The notes under the pieces are model-generated. The model was not told the origin of the DNA. It ran no database searches and saw nothing but the letters and a program-made list of their open reading frames with translations. Shown here piece after piece: positions 12,555-23,427 of a stretch of 64,000 bases of DNA. Location: contig CM056550.1 of NCBI GenBank assembly GCA_029721515.1, positions 27,659,619 through 27,723,618 of the forward strand, given 5' to 3'. Source of the DNA: Synanceia verrucosa. Its lineage: Eukaryota; Chordata; Actinopteri; Perciformes; Synanceiidae. Numbering within the stretch: the stretch's first letter is position 1; every line of letters starts with the position of its first letter. Position numbers and translations under genes: made by a program.

Positions 12555-12776
12555 ACAACGTCCTAAGAAGGACTTATCTCCATAAAAAGGCACTGGCATG
12601 TTATTCATCCTTAAATCACTACTACTTAACTGGCTAGCTGTAGTTGAAATTTTGACAGACAAAATGGCATTCTTTGTAATGTAAACATTAGATGACATAC
12701 TTAAATATTCGGCCTTCTTCTTCTCCTCCTCTTTTCTTATTTTTCGCCCTTGCACACTTGACGGCTTGGCTGTTTT
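12528..12776 (-). pseudogene. Remnant of hAT transposase N-terminus
   Basis: The minus-strand frame spans 12,824 to 12,528; the transposase-like part begins near 12,779 with Met-Lys-Thr-Ala-Lys-Pro-Ser. It holds a strongly basic and glutamate-rich run (GRKIRKEEEKKKAEYLS) that I associate with the start of ZMYM1-like hAT transposases. No BED or TTF zinc finger and no catalytic DDE core follow, because the frame ends at the minisatellite. It is a broken relic. The family assignment rests on one short motif plus the neighbouring hAT-type terminus and 8-bp duplication. Confidence 0.4.
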
Positions 12777-12862
12777 CATCGCGTGGAATTTAACAGTGTC
12801 CACTTCAGGACAGCTGTCCATCAACAGAGTGTCAGCAAAAGAATATTTGCCCTCAGTATTCC

Positions 12863-12933
12863 CTGCAGGTCACCTCACCTGCAGGCTCTGTGCTGTGCGC
12901 CCCTCTACAGGCTGCAGGTGAGGCGACCTGCAA
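12863..12933. repeat. Imperfect inverted repeat (22-bp arms) within the hAT leader
   Basis: Left arm 12,863-12,884 and right arm 12,912-12,933 are reverse complements at 20 of 22 positions. The core is CAGGTCxCCTCACCTGCAG and the loop is 27 bases. Each arm is itself partly symmetric (CTGCAGGT...ACCTGCAG), so several alternative hairpins are possible. hAT elements often carry subterminal inverted motifs that bind transposase; whether these do is unknown. Confidence 0.85.
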
Positions 12934-13032
12934 GCATTGCTGAGGACCTAAAGTAACACAACGTGGTTCTCTTTACTTTGCTGGGGGCCTGCCGCCATTT
13001 TCTTTGAGGGCCTACGCCCAGAACCGGCCCTG

Positions 13033-13040
13033 AGCGATGA
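13033..13040. repeat. Right copy of a probable 8-bp target-site duplication
   Basis: AGCGATGA directly follows the CCGGCCCTG terminus and is identical to 10,233-10,240. Confidence 0.45.
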
Positions 13041-13620
13041 TACAGAGTTGGCATTTTCTAAGTTCATATCATCTTTTTTAGGCTTGATAAAATAGGGAAA
13101 TGTATTATAAGGAAACATAAGCATACATGATTGATGAAAGCAGTTTGGGAAGCTATTATTATTGCAACAATCAGGTAACATTATAACCCTAAGGGAGCAA
13201 TTTTTCCCCTTACAAAATAAAATCTGATCATTTTGACAAAAAAAAAATCTCCACAGTTTTGAGGCTTGTGTAAAATTCTTATTTTTAGCAGCTTTGGCTT
13301 GCTGCTCTCTGTTGCAAGCTTGTGTTTGGTTGCTTTGCTTTTAAAATTACATAATAACACATTCACTGCTGGAGACCCCCATTGACTTTAACCACACAAT
13401 AAGGGTTAGGTATAAAGTTGGTTTTGGTGCAACTACTCGAGAAACAGTCTTTGGCTGCCAGGCTGAGAATAGCAGAGGGACTTGGAGAAGAAGCTATAAA
13501 AAATGAAACACAGTGACATGACATTAAATTGCTGTACTTTTCTCGCTGCCTCTCATCATTTCAGCAGAGCACTGGGCACATCTGGAGGGAGCAGGACATC
13601 CACTTTTTGAGGACTGGCCC
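13041..13620. other. Gene-free stretch upstream of the CpG island
   Basis: AT-rich sequence with homopolymer A and T runs and no credible frame. Near 13,555 a CTCTCATCATTTCAG acceptor-like sequence precedes the CpG island. The last 100 bp could hold distal promoter elements. Confidence 0.5.
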
Positions 13621-13934
13621 CAGGAGAGGAAAGGGGCGGGCTCAGAGGAGCTGGTGTTGGGTTTCACAGCCACAGAACGTGACTGCAATGGTTGCCTTCG
13701 TGAGAGCTATGCCAAAGTTGCCTGCTCTCCGACAGCGGCTCGGCGCCTCTTAACGCATCTCACGGTTCGCCGGTTGGGACTAACGTCTCTCGCAGCTCGT
13801 GAGAACCGCTGTTTGCTGCTCTGGGAGCCGCAGAAAACTTTGAAAAGAGCCCCGACGAGGAGAAATACATCTGCGCGGCTGAACTTCCACCAGCAGCCCG
13901 AGGGGGACCGGGAGGAGGAGTCAACAGGTCCCAG
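13620..13934 (+). promoter_or_regulatory. CpG island with probable promoter and non-coding first exon
   Basis: About 21 CpGs fall within 270 bp (13,665-13,935), close to random expectation for its GC content, while the surroundings are clearly CpG-depleted. A GC box (GGGGCGGG) lies near 13,635. The island ends in CCCAG|GTAGTA, with an alternative ACAG|GTCCCA seven bases earlier; both are plausible 5' splice sites on the + strand. The best reading is a CpG-island promoter whose first exon ends at 13,934 or 13,927. A frame of 94 codons (13,654-13,938) runs through it, stops within the splice donor and resembles no protein, so the exon is taken as untranslated. The start site cannot be placed. 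A minus-strand or divergent promoter is also possible. Confidence 0.45.
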
Positions 13935-14666
13935 GTAGTACCATCCACTTGTCATTGACAGCTTGTCAACATTTGACAGCATGTCTCAGAGGTCTGGGTC
14001 TAGTAGTGAACTGTCTGCAGGAGGACTTTGAACGCGTCATGCATGGATTGCTACGGTGAAAATGTACATCAGTGTGACGTTTTTTTTTTAACGCCGTCCA
14101 CTGTCAGAAATTAACTGAATAACTTGAAACTAATTTTAAGTTGGCAATTTATATCCACAAAGAAGACAACCACCAGTTGTTGCTTTAAATTCACATTAAA
14201 TTCACAGGATAGCACGACGTGTGTCAGGGCGGCTAGCATGCAAAGCTAACGCTCCTCTGCTCCTCAGTGTAACAGCATTTCTGCGCTGACAGTTTCCTCT
14301 AGTCAACAGAGACAACCTGCTACAAACGTGCTTTGGCTTTTAAAAACAGTGCCGATATGTGGAGGTAAATGTAAATCCAGGCAGGGCTCCGTCTGTAACC
14401 ACTTGTTTGTTTTTGCAGCGTCGGGACAACGGAATGTGGAGAAATATGTGTTTTTGACATCGTGCTTTCGCTCGTTTGTCATTAATATTACTTCGTTGTG
14501 TTGTGCTTGAAGCGTAAGGTTGAACTTTGCCCGAGTGCATAGTATACTGTTGATAGAGATCATGTTAGGAGCCCACTTCCTCTGCTCCGTGTGCTGTAAA
14601 TGGATGAACAGCCGCAGCCTGCATTCTTCTGATGTGCTCTAATATTGAGCTGCAAACTTGATGACC

Positions 14667-14715
<49 letters not shown>

Positions 14716-15546
14716 TCCTCTGTGGAGCCTTCAAGTGCTGCTGCAAACTGACGGATATCTCCCCTAATTTGTTAACACCCTGATTAACCCCTGTCAAGAT
14801 AATGTGGCAATTTGAGGTGTCTGGATCAAAGCAAATTAAATGTCAGGACTGTGCTATAGTGTGTGAGTTGCATACCCTGCAGCATCACAAAGTCATCAGT
14901 GTTATCTTGTAAAATGTTGTCTTGTAAAACCACAGATTACACTGCACATTACCCACCATTTATGGCTTTAACAAGTTCTTTCTAGGTGTTTCCTTTTATT
15001 CGGGTAATCTTTTTAGGTCTGTTCCATTTATGCATTTGGCATGAGTGATTTGTTGAATGATGTTTTATGACGCTGCACAGATTTATGATGCATCGCTCGA
15101 CTTCTATAGTAGAGGCTGCAGTGCAGACAGATTTGTTTTTGTGGGGTGGGGCTAGAAGAGCAAGATGCCCTTTCCTGTGACAACCTGTGACATTCAGAGC
15201 AAGATGCATTAGAAGCAGAGACACTCAGTGGGAAATTTGGTATGTCTGAGGGTTTTCCCACCCTGTCACCTCCTCTCCTGGTGTGACTCACGTTGAAATG
15301 TTGTGTCATCACTGTAATTAGGAAGGCTAGGGCTAAAGGAAAAAATGTTTCTGTGCCCTTAGCTGTCACATATGATAATGATTTTGATAATAACCTTGAT
15401 AAGATTTGTTATAACTCTTTTAATCTGCTGTCTATCTTGTCATTAAACTGACCCCATGCCTTCTGAAATTATAGTTCCTGTCTCAGTGGTAGGAATGAGG
15501 TGATTAGAAAGGTGTGATTTTGGCATTGGTAAGGAAAGCTCATAAA
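13935..15546. other. Gene-free stretch downstream of the CpG island
   Basis: CpG frequency falls off but stays moderate to about 14,500, as is usual at the shore of an island. A GTGGAG|GTAAAT donor-like site at 14,366 and a TTTTGCAG acceptor-like site near 14,418 could belong to alternative first exons. A long (CA)n is at 14,670-14,714. No coding exon is recognised. Confidence 0.5.
14670..14714. repeat. (CA)22 microsatellite
   Basis: About 45 bp of uninterrupted CA, directly visible. Confidence 0.97.
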
Positions 15547-16099
15547 TTAAAGGGATAATTCAGATATTCTTGAAGTGGGTTTGTATGTTACTCATCCATA
15601 GTGTATCAGAAGGTGGACGGCACACACACAGTTTGGAAATATGGGCACAAAACACATTTTAGTCACCTAAACAAACATCAACATTAGTTTAAGTGTACGC
15701 TAAATTAAAAATATTTTCAGTGCCATTCCATCAGACAGACAAAAACAGGACTGTTACAGAACATGGGAGTTGCCAGTCTACTGCTGCCTTGGTCAGTTAT
15801 TGTGGGACATTATATTTCACATATTTTATACTTTGCAGTCTAAAATAGCAGGAGACCAGCAAGTCCCACGTTCCATGAGTTAAAATTACTATTTTTATAT
15901 ACGATTTCACTTCATCATTGTAAAAAAAAAATGGTGAAAATATTCTATATATGGTTTACTCTTTAACTGATTTTTAAGGTGATGCTGCCGCTTTCCACAG
16001 CAGTGCATCACTTAGCTGACCACCATCTACTGTAGATAATACACTGACTTTGTATGTACTTAGTATGTCATACCTCACTTAAAAAAATCTGATCTTTAA
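15547..16099. mobile_element. 553-bp MITE with long terminal inverted repeats
   Basis: The left end reads TTAAAGGGATAATTCAGAT and runs into TTGAAGTGGGTTTGTATG and CATAGTGTATCAG. The right end, reverse-complemented, reads TTAAAGATCAGATTTTTTTA, then AAGTGAGGTATG, a short insertion, and GTCAGTGTATTATCTAC. The two arms match in interrupted fashion for roughly 80 bp or more, including the TGGCGG/TGGTGG-like region. Both ends finish in TTAA. The interior (CACAGTTTGGA, CATTTTAGTCACCTAAA, ATTTTCAGTGCC) agrees with what I recall of an abundant percomorph foldback repeat. It is non-coding and would be moved by a transposase encoded elsewhere. Confidence 0.75.
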
Positions 16100-19028
16100 T
16101 GTAATGATAAGCTAGTTTTCTCAAATCATTGTTGACAGCAGTGTTTTTTTTCTGAAGCCGTCCCCTCCTATCAATTCTTTTTTAAAATTTAAACTTCCCG
16201 GCGTGGAACTTGTTTGTCAAAATGCGTTTCTGTAAAAAATTCTGTTACGCAGCACAAGACAGTGTTTTTCGTGACACCGTTAGCCCTCTCTGACAGGCGT
16301 CAGCAGGAAGTTGGTTCTCTCCTCATGTGAACAGTGCCAATCAAAGGCCTGGCTTGCCTCGGCTTCACATGGCTCTAAATGTGTCATGCTGGTGGCAGTG
16401 GCAGACTCACTTTGCCCCCCACTCCCTCCCTCGTCATGTCCCTTTCCTTCCTCTGCAGATCATAAAGTCAAAGGTGAATGACACTGGAAAGGATTTTGTT
16501 TTCCTTTGTTGTTCTTTAAAAACACAGTAGTAGTGAGTATGTGGCTCCTTGCTCTGGCAGTGTTTGTTTGATGTGTCATTTTGTTCATCACCTGTGGAAC
16601 AAATGATGAAAGGAGCCGAGCTATTGAATTCTTCAAATTGAGATTCGGTTCAATCTGCTCATTCTGTTGTTTTTCTCCAAATGATCCTCTATTACTTTTC
16701 TGTGGCGCAGTAGTTAAAAGCTAGCAATGCCTTTGTATGTTGAGTTTAGCAGTTTCCAGTGACCTATTTTCGTGTTTCAGGGTAAGTTAGAGAGCGGACA
16801 GTGTGCTTGTATTTCCTTGTGTTACCATTAGGTGTTGCATATGGTGTCATCCACACAGCTCAGAGGGTCACCGCATTGTTCATTCATGCGAAGCATTTTG
16901 ATCTCAGTCACAAGGTTTCATCCATCGCAAATAGCACACCAATCACCGCTATTAGGTGGTGAAAAAGCAGATTTAGTAAGCTTTGCTCTGTTAGAAGCGA
17001 AGAGGAAATATCTTGGAGATTTGCCATAGGTCCTGGCTTTCTCTGAAACAGCCCTCGGCGTGTGTCAGGTGGTTTGGTTTGCTTTCGTCCGTCGTGGTCT
17101 ATACGCAGCCTTGCCACAGCAGTTGTTGGCCAGGCGGGCTGACTCATCAGCCACTGACAGATGAGACACGTTCCCTGCAATGGCAGGGCACCCTGGAGAT
17201 GTCGCCCAGAGCTGGCCTAACGGTAAACACCTCTACCCAGTCCCACCCACGCCCGTCACAGTCTGACTGCTAGTAGCTCTCTGGAGTAGGAAGCACTTTT
17301 GAGGTTTACTTACTGTAAAAAGCAACAAAAACCGTGGGCTTTGTTTTGATATGTAGCCTACATGTGTGGTTTTACCAATTCCCTGATCTTGACATTAACA
17401 ATAGTTCAGTTTGTCAGAAATTTTCAGCCTAATAGAGAAACAGTTATGGAGTCCAGTGGAACCAAGCAGTGAAGCTTTACACTAATAAAACCAGCCTAGA
17501 ACGAAATGAAAGAGGCCCGAACCCTGTCAGAATAAGTTGAAATAAATTGGGATATTACAGTTTGGCAGTAGTGCCCGATGACGTAGTCATTGCCTGAGGG
17601 ACTGGGGCGAGTGTGGGAAAAGCAGGAGAGGAGAAGGGTGGGAGCCGATACCGGGAGTGTAGCCGAAGAAGAAGCAGAGTGTTTTTTTTCTCTTTTGGAT
17701 GGGGGAGTTGTGGAGCCGCTGTGATGTTGGGATGTCGGCCGGCGTCAGTTAGTCAGGCCTGCTTTGGCATACTGATTCTCTCTCTGCTGCTTTCCTCATT
17801 GCTCAGCCTCACAAAGGGTTAATAATAATTACCCTCCTCCTCTTTCACACTGCCTCCTTTTTATTCCTCTCTTTATGGCTTTGATGGTATTAAATAATCT
17901 TTACGTGTCAGAGTGCACAGCTCCCAGTGTTCGTGTCAGGAGAGCGAGAGAGCAATTAGGTCAGAGTGGTAGAATAACTGGGTTTCATCCCAGCCTTGAA
18001 GTGCCAGGCTACCTCACTTCAGCACTCTTTATATTCACCTCAAACCTTCAGAGTGAGATTTTCAAAGAGGTCCAAGGCCAGCTGGGGTTATCAAAGTTAT
18101 CAGAGCTTTGTATATCTCGTACCGTCTCATGATAAAATGTCCCAGAACGGATCATCGTTTGTGATATTTTAGGTTCCTCACTATGTTAATTTGCCTGAAG
18201 AACCAGGCCACGTTTGTCTCCTCTTTTTCCTAATGAGGCTGAGCTAAAGACCCATATAACCTATTATCCTGGTTATTGATTCTGAATGTGTCTCAAGCTG
18301 CCGCATGTCTCAGTACTAGACCTTGAAATCATTGACACACATGCAGATTCGTACTGCTTTTTTTTTTTATACACAAACGGTTCCTCAAGACACGCACAAA
18401 GCACAAAACCTTGTGAGCCTTTTGTTTCTGTTTGACACAATCTTCTCACATGATTTGTGTTGTAAAGTTTCCTTGGGCCTGTTGTCCCATGTTTGAGATT
18501 GCATTTCTACCATCTGGCACGGGAATGTTCTGGCTCCTGTCACACTATTTCATTGCACTCGTCACAGAGTTTCATACTATTTTCCACACTCATTTTGTAC
18601 CTTGGCTTTTTACAAAAGTGTCTCTGCCCAGTCGGACAGTCCCCCGGCATGACGGCTGACATTTTCAGTGAAAGGGCCCTATTGTTGCTCCTTAATCCCC
18701 CTCCACCCTCCTCTCCATAAAACAATGGTATCAATTGCTTCCACTGAGTACATCCACAGCTCTGAGTGAGAGACAGGCTGGCCGGGGCTGTTAGCTAGCC
18801 TGCCAGCCATCCTACCGGGCAGCCAGGCCGACCTCTTCATTCCCAGTGATGGCTCTGTGCTGCAGCCCACAGATTCCTCCTCAGGCATCTGCGCTAATAT
18901 TATCTCTGTAGTGTGAGAACCAGCCCTTGATCATGGCTGCACTGCCACCTCGTAAATGCACAAATAATGGCTTGTGTGTATATTTATTTTCCCAGAGAGA
19001 CAGTGGCGCAGAACGATGGATTTGACCC

Positions 19029-19050
19029 CCACCACCACCACCACCACCAC
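19029..19050. repeat. (CCA)n trinucleotide microsatellite
   Basis: About seven CCA repeats, directly visible. Confidence 0.9.
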
Positions 19051-19443
19051 CTTCTTAATGAATGGTCTCCATTCTATTTTCCTTCATTTTCCCCAGGACA
19101 CTGCCATTAACGTTGACAGATGATATGTCCTTTCACTGAAACAGTGATCCTGAGCGCACTGTCACTGGAAATTGGATTCGCACACCCGCCTTTTCCCTCC
19201 GTCCTCCTTTTTTCCGGTTGCTCCGTCTCACTCTGCACTGAGGGACATGCTGTTAATATTCCTTTTAGAGCTGCACTGTACAGCTGAGCTGCCAAGTTAA
19301 CCCTCTGCTGCCGTGAGTCTGACAGACAGCCAGCTAGCTGCTGTCACTTTCACAGATGTCTGACCAGCCAATCAGTGCTTAAGCACTGCTTTATGATAGA
19401 ACCACTGCTCTGTGCCCAGTGTGTGTGTCTGGAGTCAGTCATG

Positions 19444-19464
19444 ACACTGTAGTTACTACAGTGT
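19444..19464. repeat. Perfect small palindrome, 9-bp arms
   Basis: ACACTGTAG and CTACAGTGT are exact reverse complements separated by three bases. It could be a symmetric protein-binding site or simply chance. Confidence 0.6.
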
Positions 19465-19594
19465 AGTAGAACAAAACACTTCATTTGCATACTGACTGGA
19501 ATTAATCAGCGTATATATATACGTATATAAGCTGCTAAGTATTACATTTCTGCTGTAAAAAATACTTTTCTGCTGCAAATATTACATTTCCACT

Positions 19595-19708
19595 GCAAAT
19601 ACGGGTGTTTTATATTTTATATCTTTTATATCTTATTTATGTGTGCCCTTAAGCTGAGCTTATGTGTGCATAATGACAATAAAGCCTCTTGAATCTTGAA
19701 TCATGAAT
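19595..19708 (+). mobile_element. Retrotransposon 3' tail (LINE or SINE type)
   Basis: A TTTTATATTTTATATC-rich stretch is followed by GTGTGCATAATGACAATAAAG and then the short tandem TTGAATCTTGAATC. In fish, ATGACAATAAAG followed by repeated TTGAATC is typical of 3' ends of non-LTR retrotransposons and SINEs that share their tails. No coding part remains, so only the last 100 or so bases of a 5'-truncated + strand insertion are present. The exact family is not certain. Confidence 0.6.
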
Positions 19709-20949
19709 TTTGAAAATCAGAGCTTATGAAAAGAACGTCTCTTTTACTTTTCACCCATTTCACGTTGCAAATTAATACTTAAACAACGCTTTTTGGTGGA
19801 TTATCTGTTTGCCGATTTACAGGAGAAGATTAGACAGATTCAAAAAAGATGGCTAGTCTAATTTTATCAGCCTGTTTGATCGTTTGTTATGACTGCATTG
19901 TTATTTTTTTGTTTTTGTTGAATGGAGTTCTGCTTCATGACCTGCCAGCACGTCTTTGGCAACACATTTCGTTTGTCCAAGTGGAGTTACCGTCTCGCAA
20001 ATTAGCGTGTTATCACTGATTAATCTCGTTAACACACTAATTTTTGTTTGGTTTATAAAATTCCATAAACAATGAAAATGTCCAAGGTGAATGTCTTGTT
20101 TTGTGTGACCAACAGTCAGAAACCCAAAGATATTTGCTTATAATGACAGAAACAGAGAAAATATATTCATTGGAGAGGCTGTAACCTGAGAGTGATTGAT
20201 GTTTTTTGCTATAAAACTTGTCTTGTGATGGTAACTGATCAGCTGGACTGCTCTTCATCTCATCTTCATCTTCATCTCCTTATTAAGACACTTGACAGCT
20301 CCCGTGTCATTCCCAGTCTGCTACAGGGAACATGACACTTGAGCAGCCACGTCCAGTTTCAAAGCACTGCTGCAAACCAAAGCATCTTAACAGTGATTTC
20401 AGTGGAACAAATCCCCTCCATTGTGCCTCCTGTGTGGGCGTACATGGCAGTTGACAGTGTATTACCCAGCTGCCGAGGCTGCAGCTGCCTGCACATTAGC
20501 TTGAGTTGCTAGGCCACATTTATCAGTGTGAAGTGAACACCACGGTGGAGAGATAATGGCCTTGAACAAAGATGATACCACTCTGGCCGGCACTAGCTTC
20601 AAACAGCTAGCTGGCCGCAAGTGGCTCAGCTCATAGCGTTGTTATCGTGCTGCTCTGCTGCCTCTGCTTGTGCCATCAAGTTTATGCAGCCAGTGAGCCT
20701 CTGCTACTTATTCTGTCTCCACGGGCTGTCATCACCGTGCAGAAGAGTCATCGTACCAGATATCTGTCACACTGTTAGATGACAGGATTACTGTGTTTGC
20801 AGCTGGAGGAGTGGAAATCAAGCTACAGTTAACCCCCAAAGCAACAGACACATTTACCTTTTGTGTGGGTTTATAAAGCGGTAATTAATCATCCGTGTTT
20901 TGCGCCTATAAAGATGAATACATTGTTGCTGTTTTGGTATTTTATGCAC

Positions 20950-21330
20950 AAATAAAACACGTCTCCGACATGCACCCAGCAAACCGTGGCCTGCACATGA
21001 CTGTCAGCGAGAAAGCACAGCTCGTGGCTGTAAATGACACTCGTTCAGTCAGTGACACTGTGACGCACCATCAATAATGGCGGCTCCTTTGATTGGTTTT
21101 GTGCTTTATTTCATGTCGACACGATTGCTATTTCTCTTGGCTTTTTGTGTGTCGCAGTAATAATTCTGTAATATGGCGCACCAGGCAGCATATGGCTGCC
21201 ATTTATGATCAACAGCCTCCGTAAAAGAGGTGACGGGAATATGCAAATGTCTGCAAGCTAATGGAATAGTAATGTAATGAAGAGCGTTGTATATGGCCAA
21301 TAATGAGTCTCCGGTTATTGAGCGTTGATG
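20950..21330. other. Possible conserved non-coding element with an octamer motif
   Basis: This is a repeat-free block with retained CpGs. It contains a perfect POU octamer, ATGCAAAT, at 21,241-21,248 and nearby AATGGCGGCTCC and ATTTATGATC words. Such features are frequent in developmental enhancers, but there is no cross-species evidence here. Confidence 0.25.
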
Positions 21331-21403
21331 GTGTTTTGTTGCTTCACAAGCTGCAGCTTTCTTGTTTGTTCTTCGTGGCAGATGCAATCACCCAAAACTC
21401 ACA

Positions 21404-21431
21404 AACACACACACACACACTCACACTCACA
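21404..21431. repeat. CA-rich microsatellite
   Basis: Pure CA to 21,420, then TCACACTCAC interruptions. Confidence 0.9.
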
Positions 21432-21639
21432 GGCTTAGATACATGAAAATTGCGTCCCTATTGATTCATAGCGTTGGATGAAAAAGCATATTGATAAATA
21501 CCTGGAGTACTTGCCCATTGAAACTGTGAAACTAAATTAGGCCGAACTGAGACAGATGCGGCTCAGTAAATTAAACAAGCAATCTTCTCTGTTGGGGTGA
21601 CAGCACAATGGTGATTAGGGTTTCATGTGAGCTGCCCTA

Positions 21640-21800
21640 CATTATTTATGGCTATGCTGTGGGCTGCCTGTAGTTGAATAAACCCACAGTCCATTGACTG
21701 GGCACATTATGGGAGGCCGACTCGTAGTGAGAGGGGGAGTTAAAAATGGCTTTATTTCCTCTCGAGGAGGTCCATTTTCATCTAAATGAAGGTGGAAGCC
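21640..21800. other. Possible conserved non-coding element
   Basis: Repeat-free block with TTGAATAAACC, AAAATGGCTTTATTTCC and CTCGAGGAGG words, balanced composition and retained CpG. It is flagged only on its appearance. Confidence 0.2.
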
Positions 21801-23427
21801 CCAAGCGTGTTGTTTCCAGGCCCTGGCGTGTGTGAAATGTGTTGACTGTGATCCAAGAGGCTTCTCTGCTTCGCTCTGATTCGTGTTCCAGGGTGATTTC
21901 TGCAGAACCTCTCATTTGTACACATCAGCCATTCCTAGTTTTCCTAGTCACTGCCCACTCGACTTGGTACCCGTCGCAGTTTCACAGCTTGGCCTGTTTT
22001 TTGTCCACAGATGTACTCGGGGATGTCTTTCCCTGCATGATAAGATACGTAGGATCACTTTGCTTTAAGAAGACACAGCCTGCATCACTGCTTTACTCTG
22101 ACACTTTCCAGTGGTAGTGGCCTGTATCGGTTTATATGGTATCAACAGAGAAAAAGCGGCAGGAGGAAGATGTATTCAGGATCAAGGCAGTCTATCCTCG
22201 TCCACAGCATGAACAACATACCGACGTGCAAATTCAGCACTCCAGAGGCATTTTCCACCTGCAAACTGGCACTGAAATAGAGGCAAACCACCTCTTTTTT
22301 AAAACCAAAAGAGCTTCGCTGACTAACACTGTATGTTTTTGGAAAACATTAATTGGAACTACTGGCTTCTGTTCATAGATCCGCATTGTTCACATACATG
22401 CAACGCAATGCTGTGCGTTCAGCAATGGGTTCAAGGAGTGCAGTGGCTTATGATGAAGGATCGGAGCAACATCAAGCTTTTTACAGTCCATTAAAAATGC
22501 CTTGATGGCCTCAATCCCCATCCTGCAGCACAATGTGGGACACACCATAACACAAGCTATGTTTTTTTTTATTGCAACAAAATAAAAAATCAAAGACAAA
22601 ATAGATGAGGCTACATCTTGCCGTCATGTTGGGAAAATGTCTACATCAATACAGCAACATCGATAACTGTGAACCCCATTAATGTGTTACTGATTTTTCT
22701 TCTTAAACCAATAGCTATGCATATTAGTACTAATGATTTAGTTGTCGTTATTAGTTTCTTTGTAGAAGCGAGGCACAAAAGGATGTGGTTGTTTGTACAA
22801 AATCAGATCAACACAGCACAGTGAAAACTTATATGAGTCCTTGCAGCAAAAAAGGGATATATGGTACAATCGAGGACTGTCAGGACAATCTGGCCTCAAC
22901 CCAAAGATGGCAGTTTTCATAGTGTAGAAGGCATATTTTATGTATACAGTTTAATTCTGGTATGGCCTTTACAAACGGGAGGTATTTACATTAACACTTC
23001 TGTCAGACCCGAAGTTATTATTGGTACATGAACTCAATAAAGAGGTGCAGAAAGTGACATACTGAGCAAGCCTGGTGTCCATTGAGTACTAGCTGTGCCA
23101 CTGAAAGTCTCAGTCTATCAATTCACATCTGTTCAGACCATGATGCTGTTTGCTCTCCTTCTGTCTGGTGGTTCACCACCAAGCCTGGAAGCCTGGAAGC
23201 AGGAATTTGAAAATGAGAGGGGAAACGGTCTATTTGGAGCTCTGCCCACTGTTACACCTATGCACATGTGACAAGGCTGCTCTCTTGGCTTTTAATTTAG
23301 CCCCATTCTCCAACACCACTGGGGTGCCTGAGGTGTGAAATCATTGTCTAAGTGTTAACCAGTTATATACAACAGAATCACTGTGGTGATGATAGAAAGT
23401 CACTTTAATGTTTTCTCTGCTTCTCAG

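Larger units (their letters stand above)
10241..13032 (-). mobile_element. Decayed hAT transposon carrying an internal minisatellite
   Basis: On the minus strand the block begins CAGGGCCGGTTCTGGGC, a hAT-type terminus, followed by leader sequence with a 22-bp-arm hairpin. Next comes a short frame (12,528-12,824) whose residues 16-41 include KPSSVQGRKIRKEEEKKK. This basic run resembles, from memory, the N-terminus of hAT/ZMYM1-like transposases. The frame then runs into the minisatellite and the rest of the transposase is missing. Identical AGCGATGA octamers flank both ends. The left end (CGTAGGTGAGACG...) does not match the right terminus well, so that end is decayed or the octamer match is accidental. 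The array and an adjoining (AC)12 make up most of the element. The right terminus is fairly secure; the full extent is an inference. Confidence 0.5.
16100..19594. other. Gene-free stretch
   Basis: No gene is recognised. Candidate splice-like signals include a 15-nt acceptor-donor pair at 16,459-16,473 and a GTTTCAGGGTAAGT sequence near 16,781. A (CCA)n run lies at 19,029-19,050 and a perfect 9-bp-arm palindrome at 19,444-19,464. The segment 17,575-17,720 is somewhat CpG-rich. Nothing here supports a protein-coding call. Confidence 0.55.
19709..23427. other. Gene-free stretch with possible conserved elements
   Basis: No coding gene is identified. A TCATCT-type short tandem lies at about 20,257-20,280 and a CA run at 21,404-21,420. 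Two blocks, 20,950-21,330 and 21,640-21,800, look like conserved non-coding DNA and are listed separately. The AT-rich part 22,540-23,060 has no distinctive structure. Confidence 0.5.

Noticed and set aside
16690..16715. SINE A-box-like TGTGGCGCAGTAGTTAAAAG
   Set aside because: No B box at the expected distance and no tail, so a tRNA-derived SINE is not supported.
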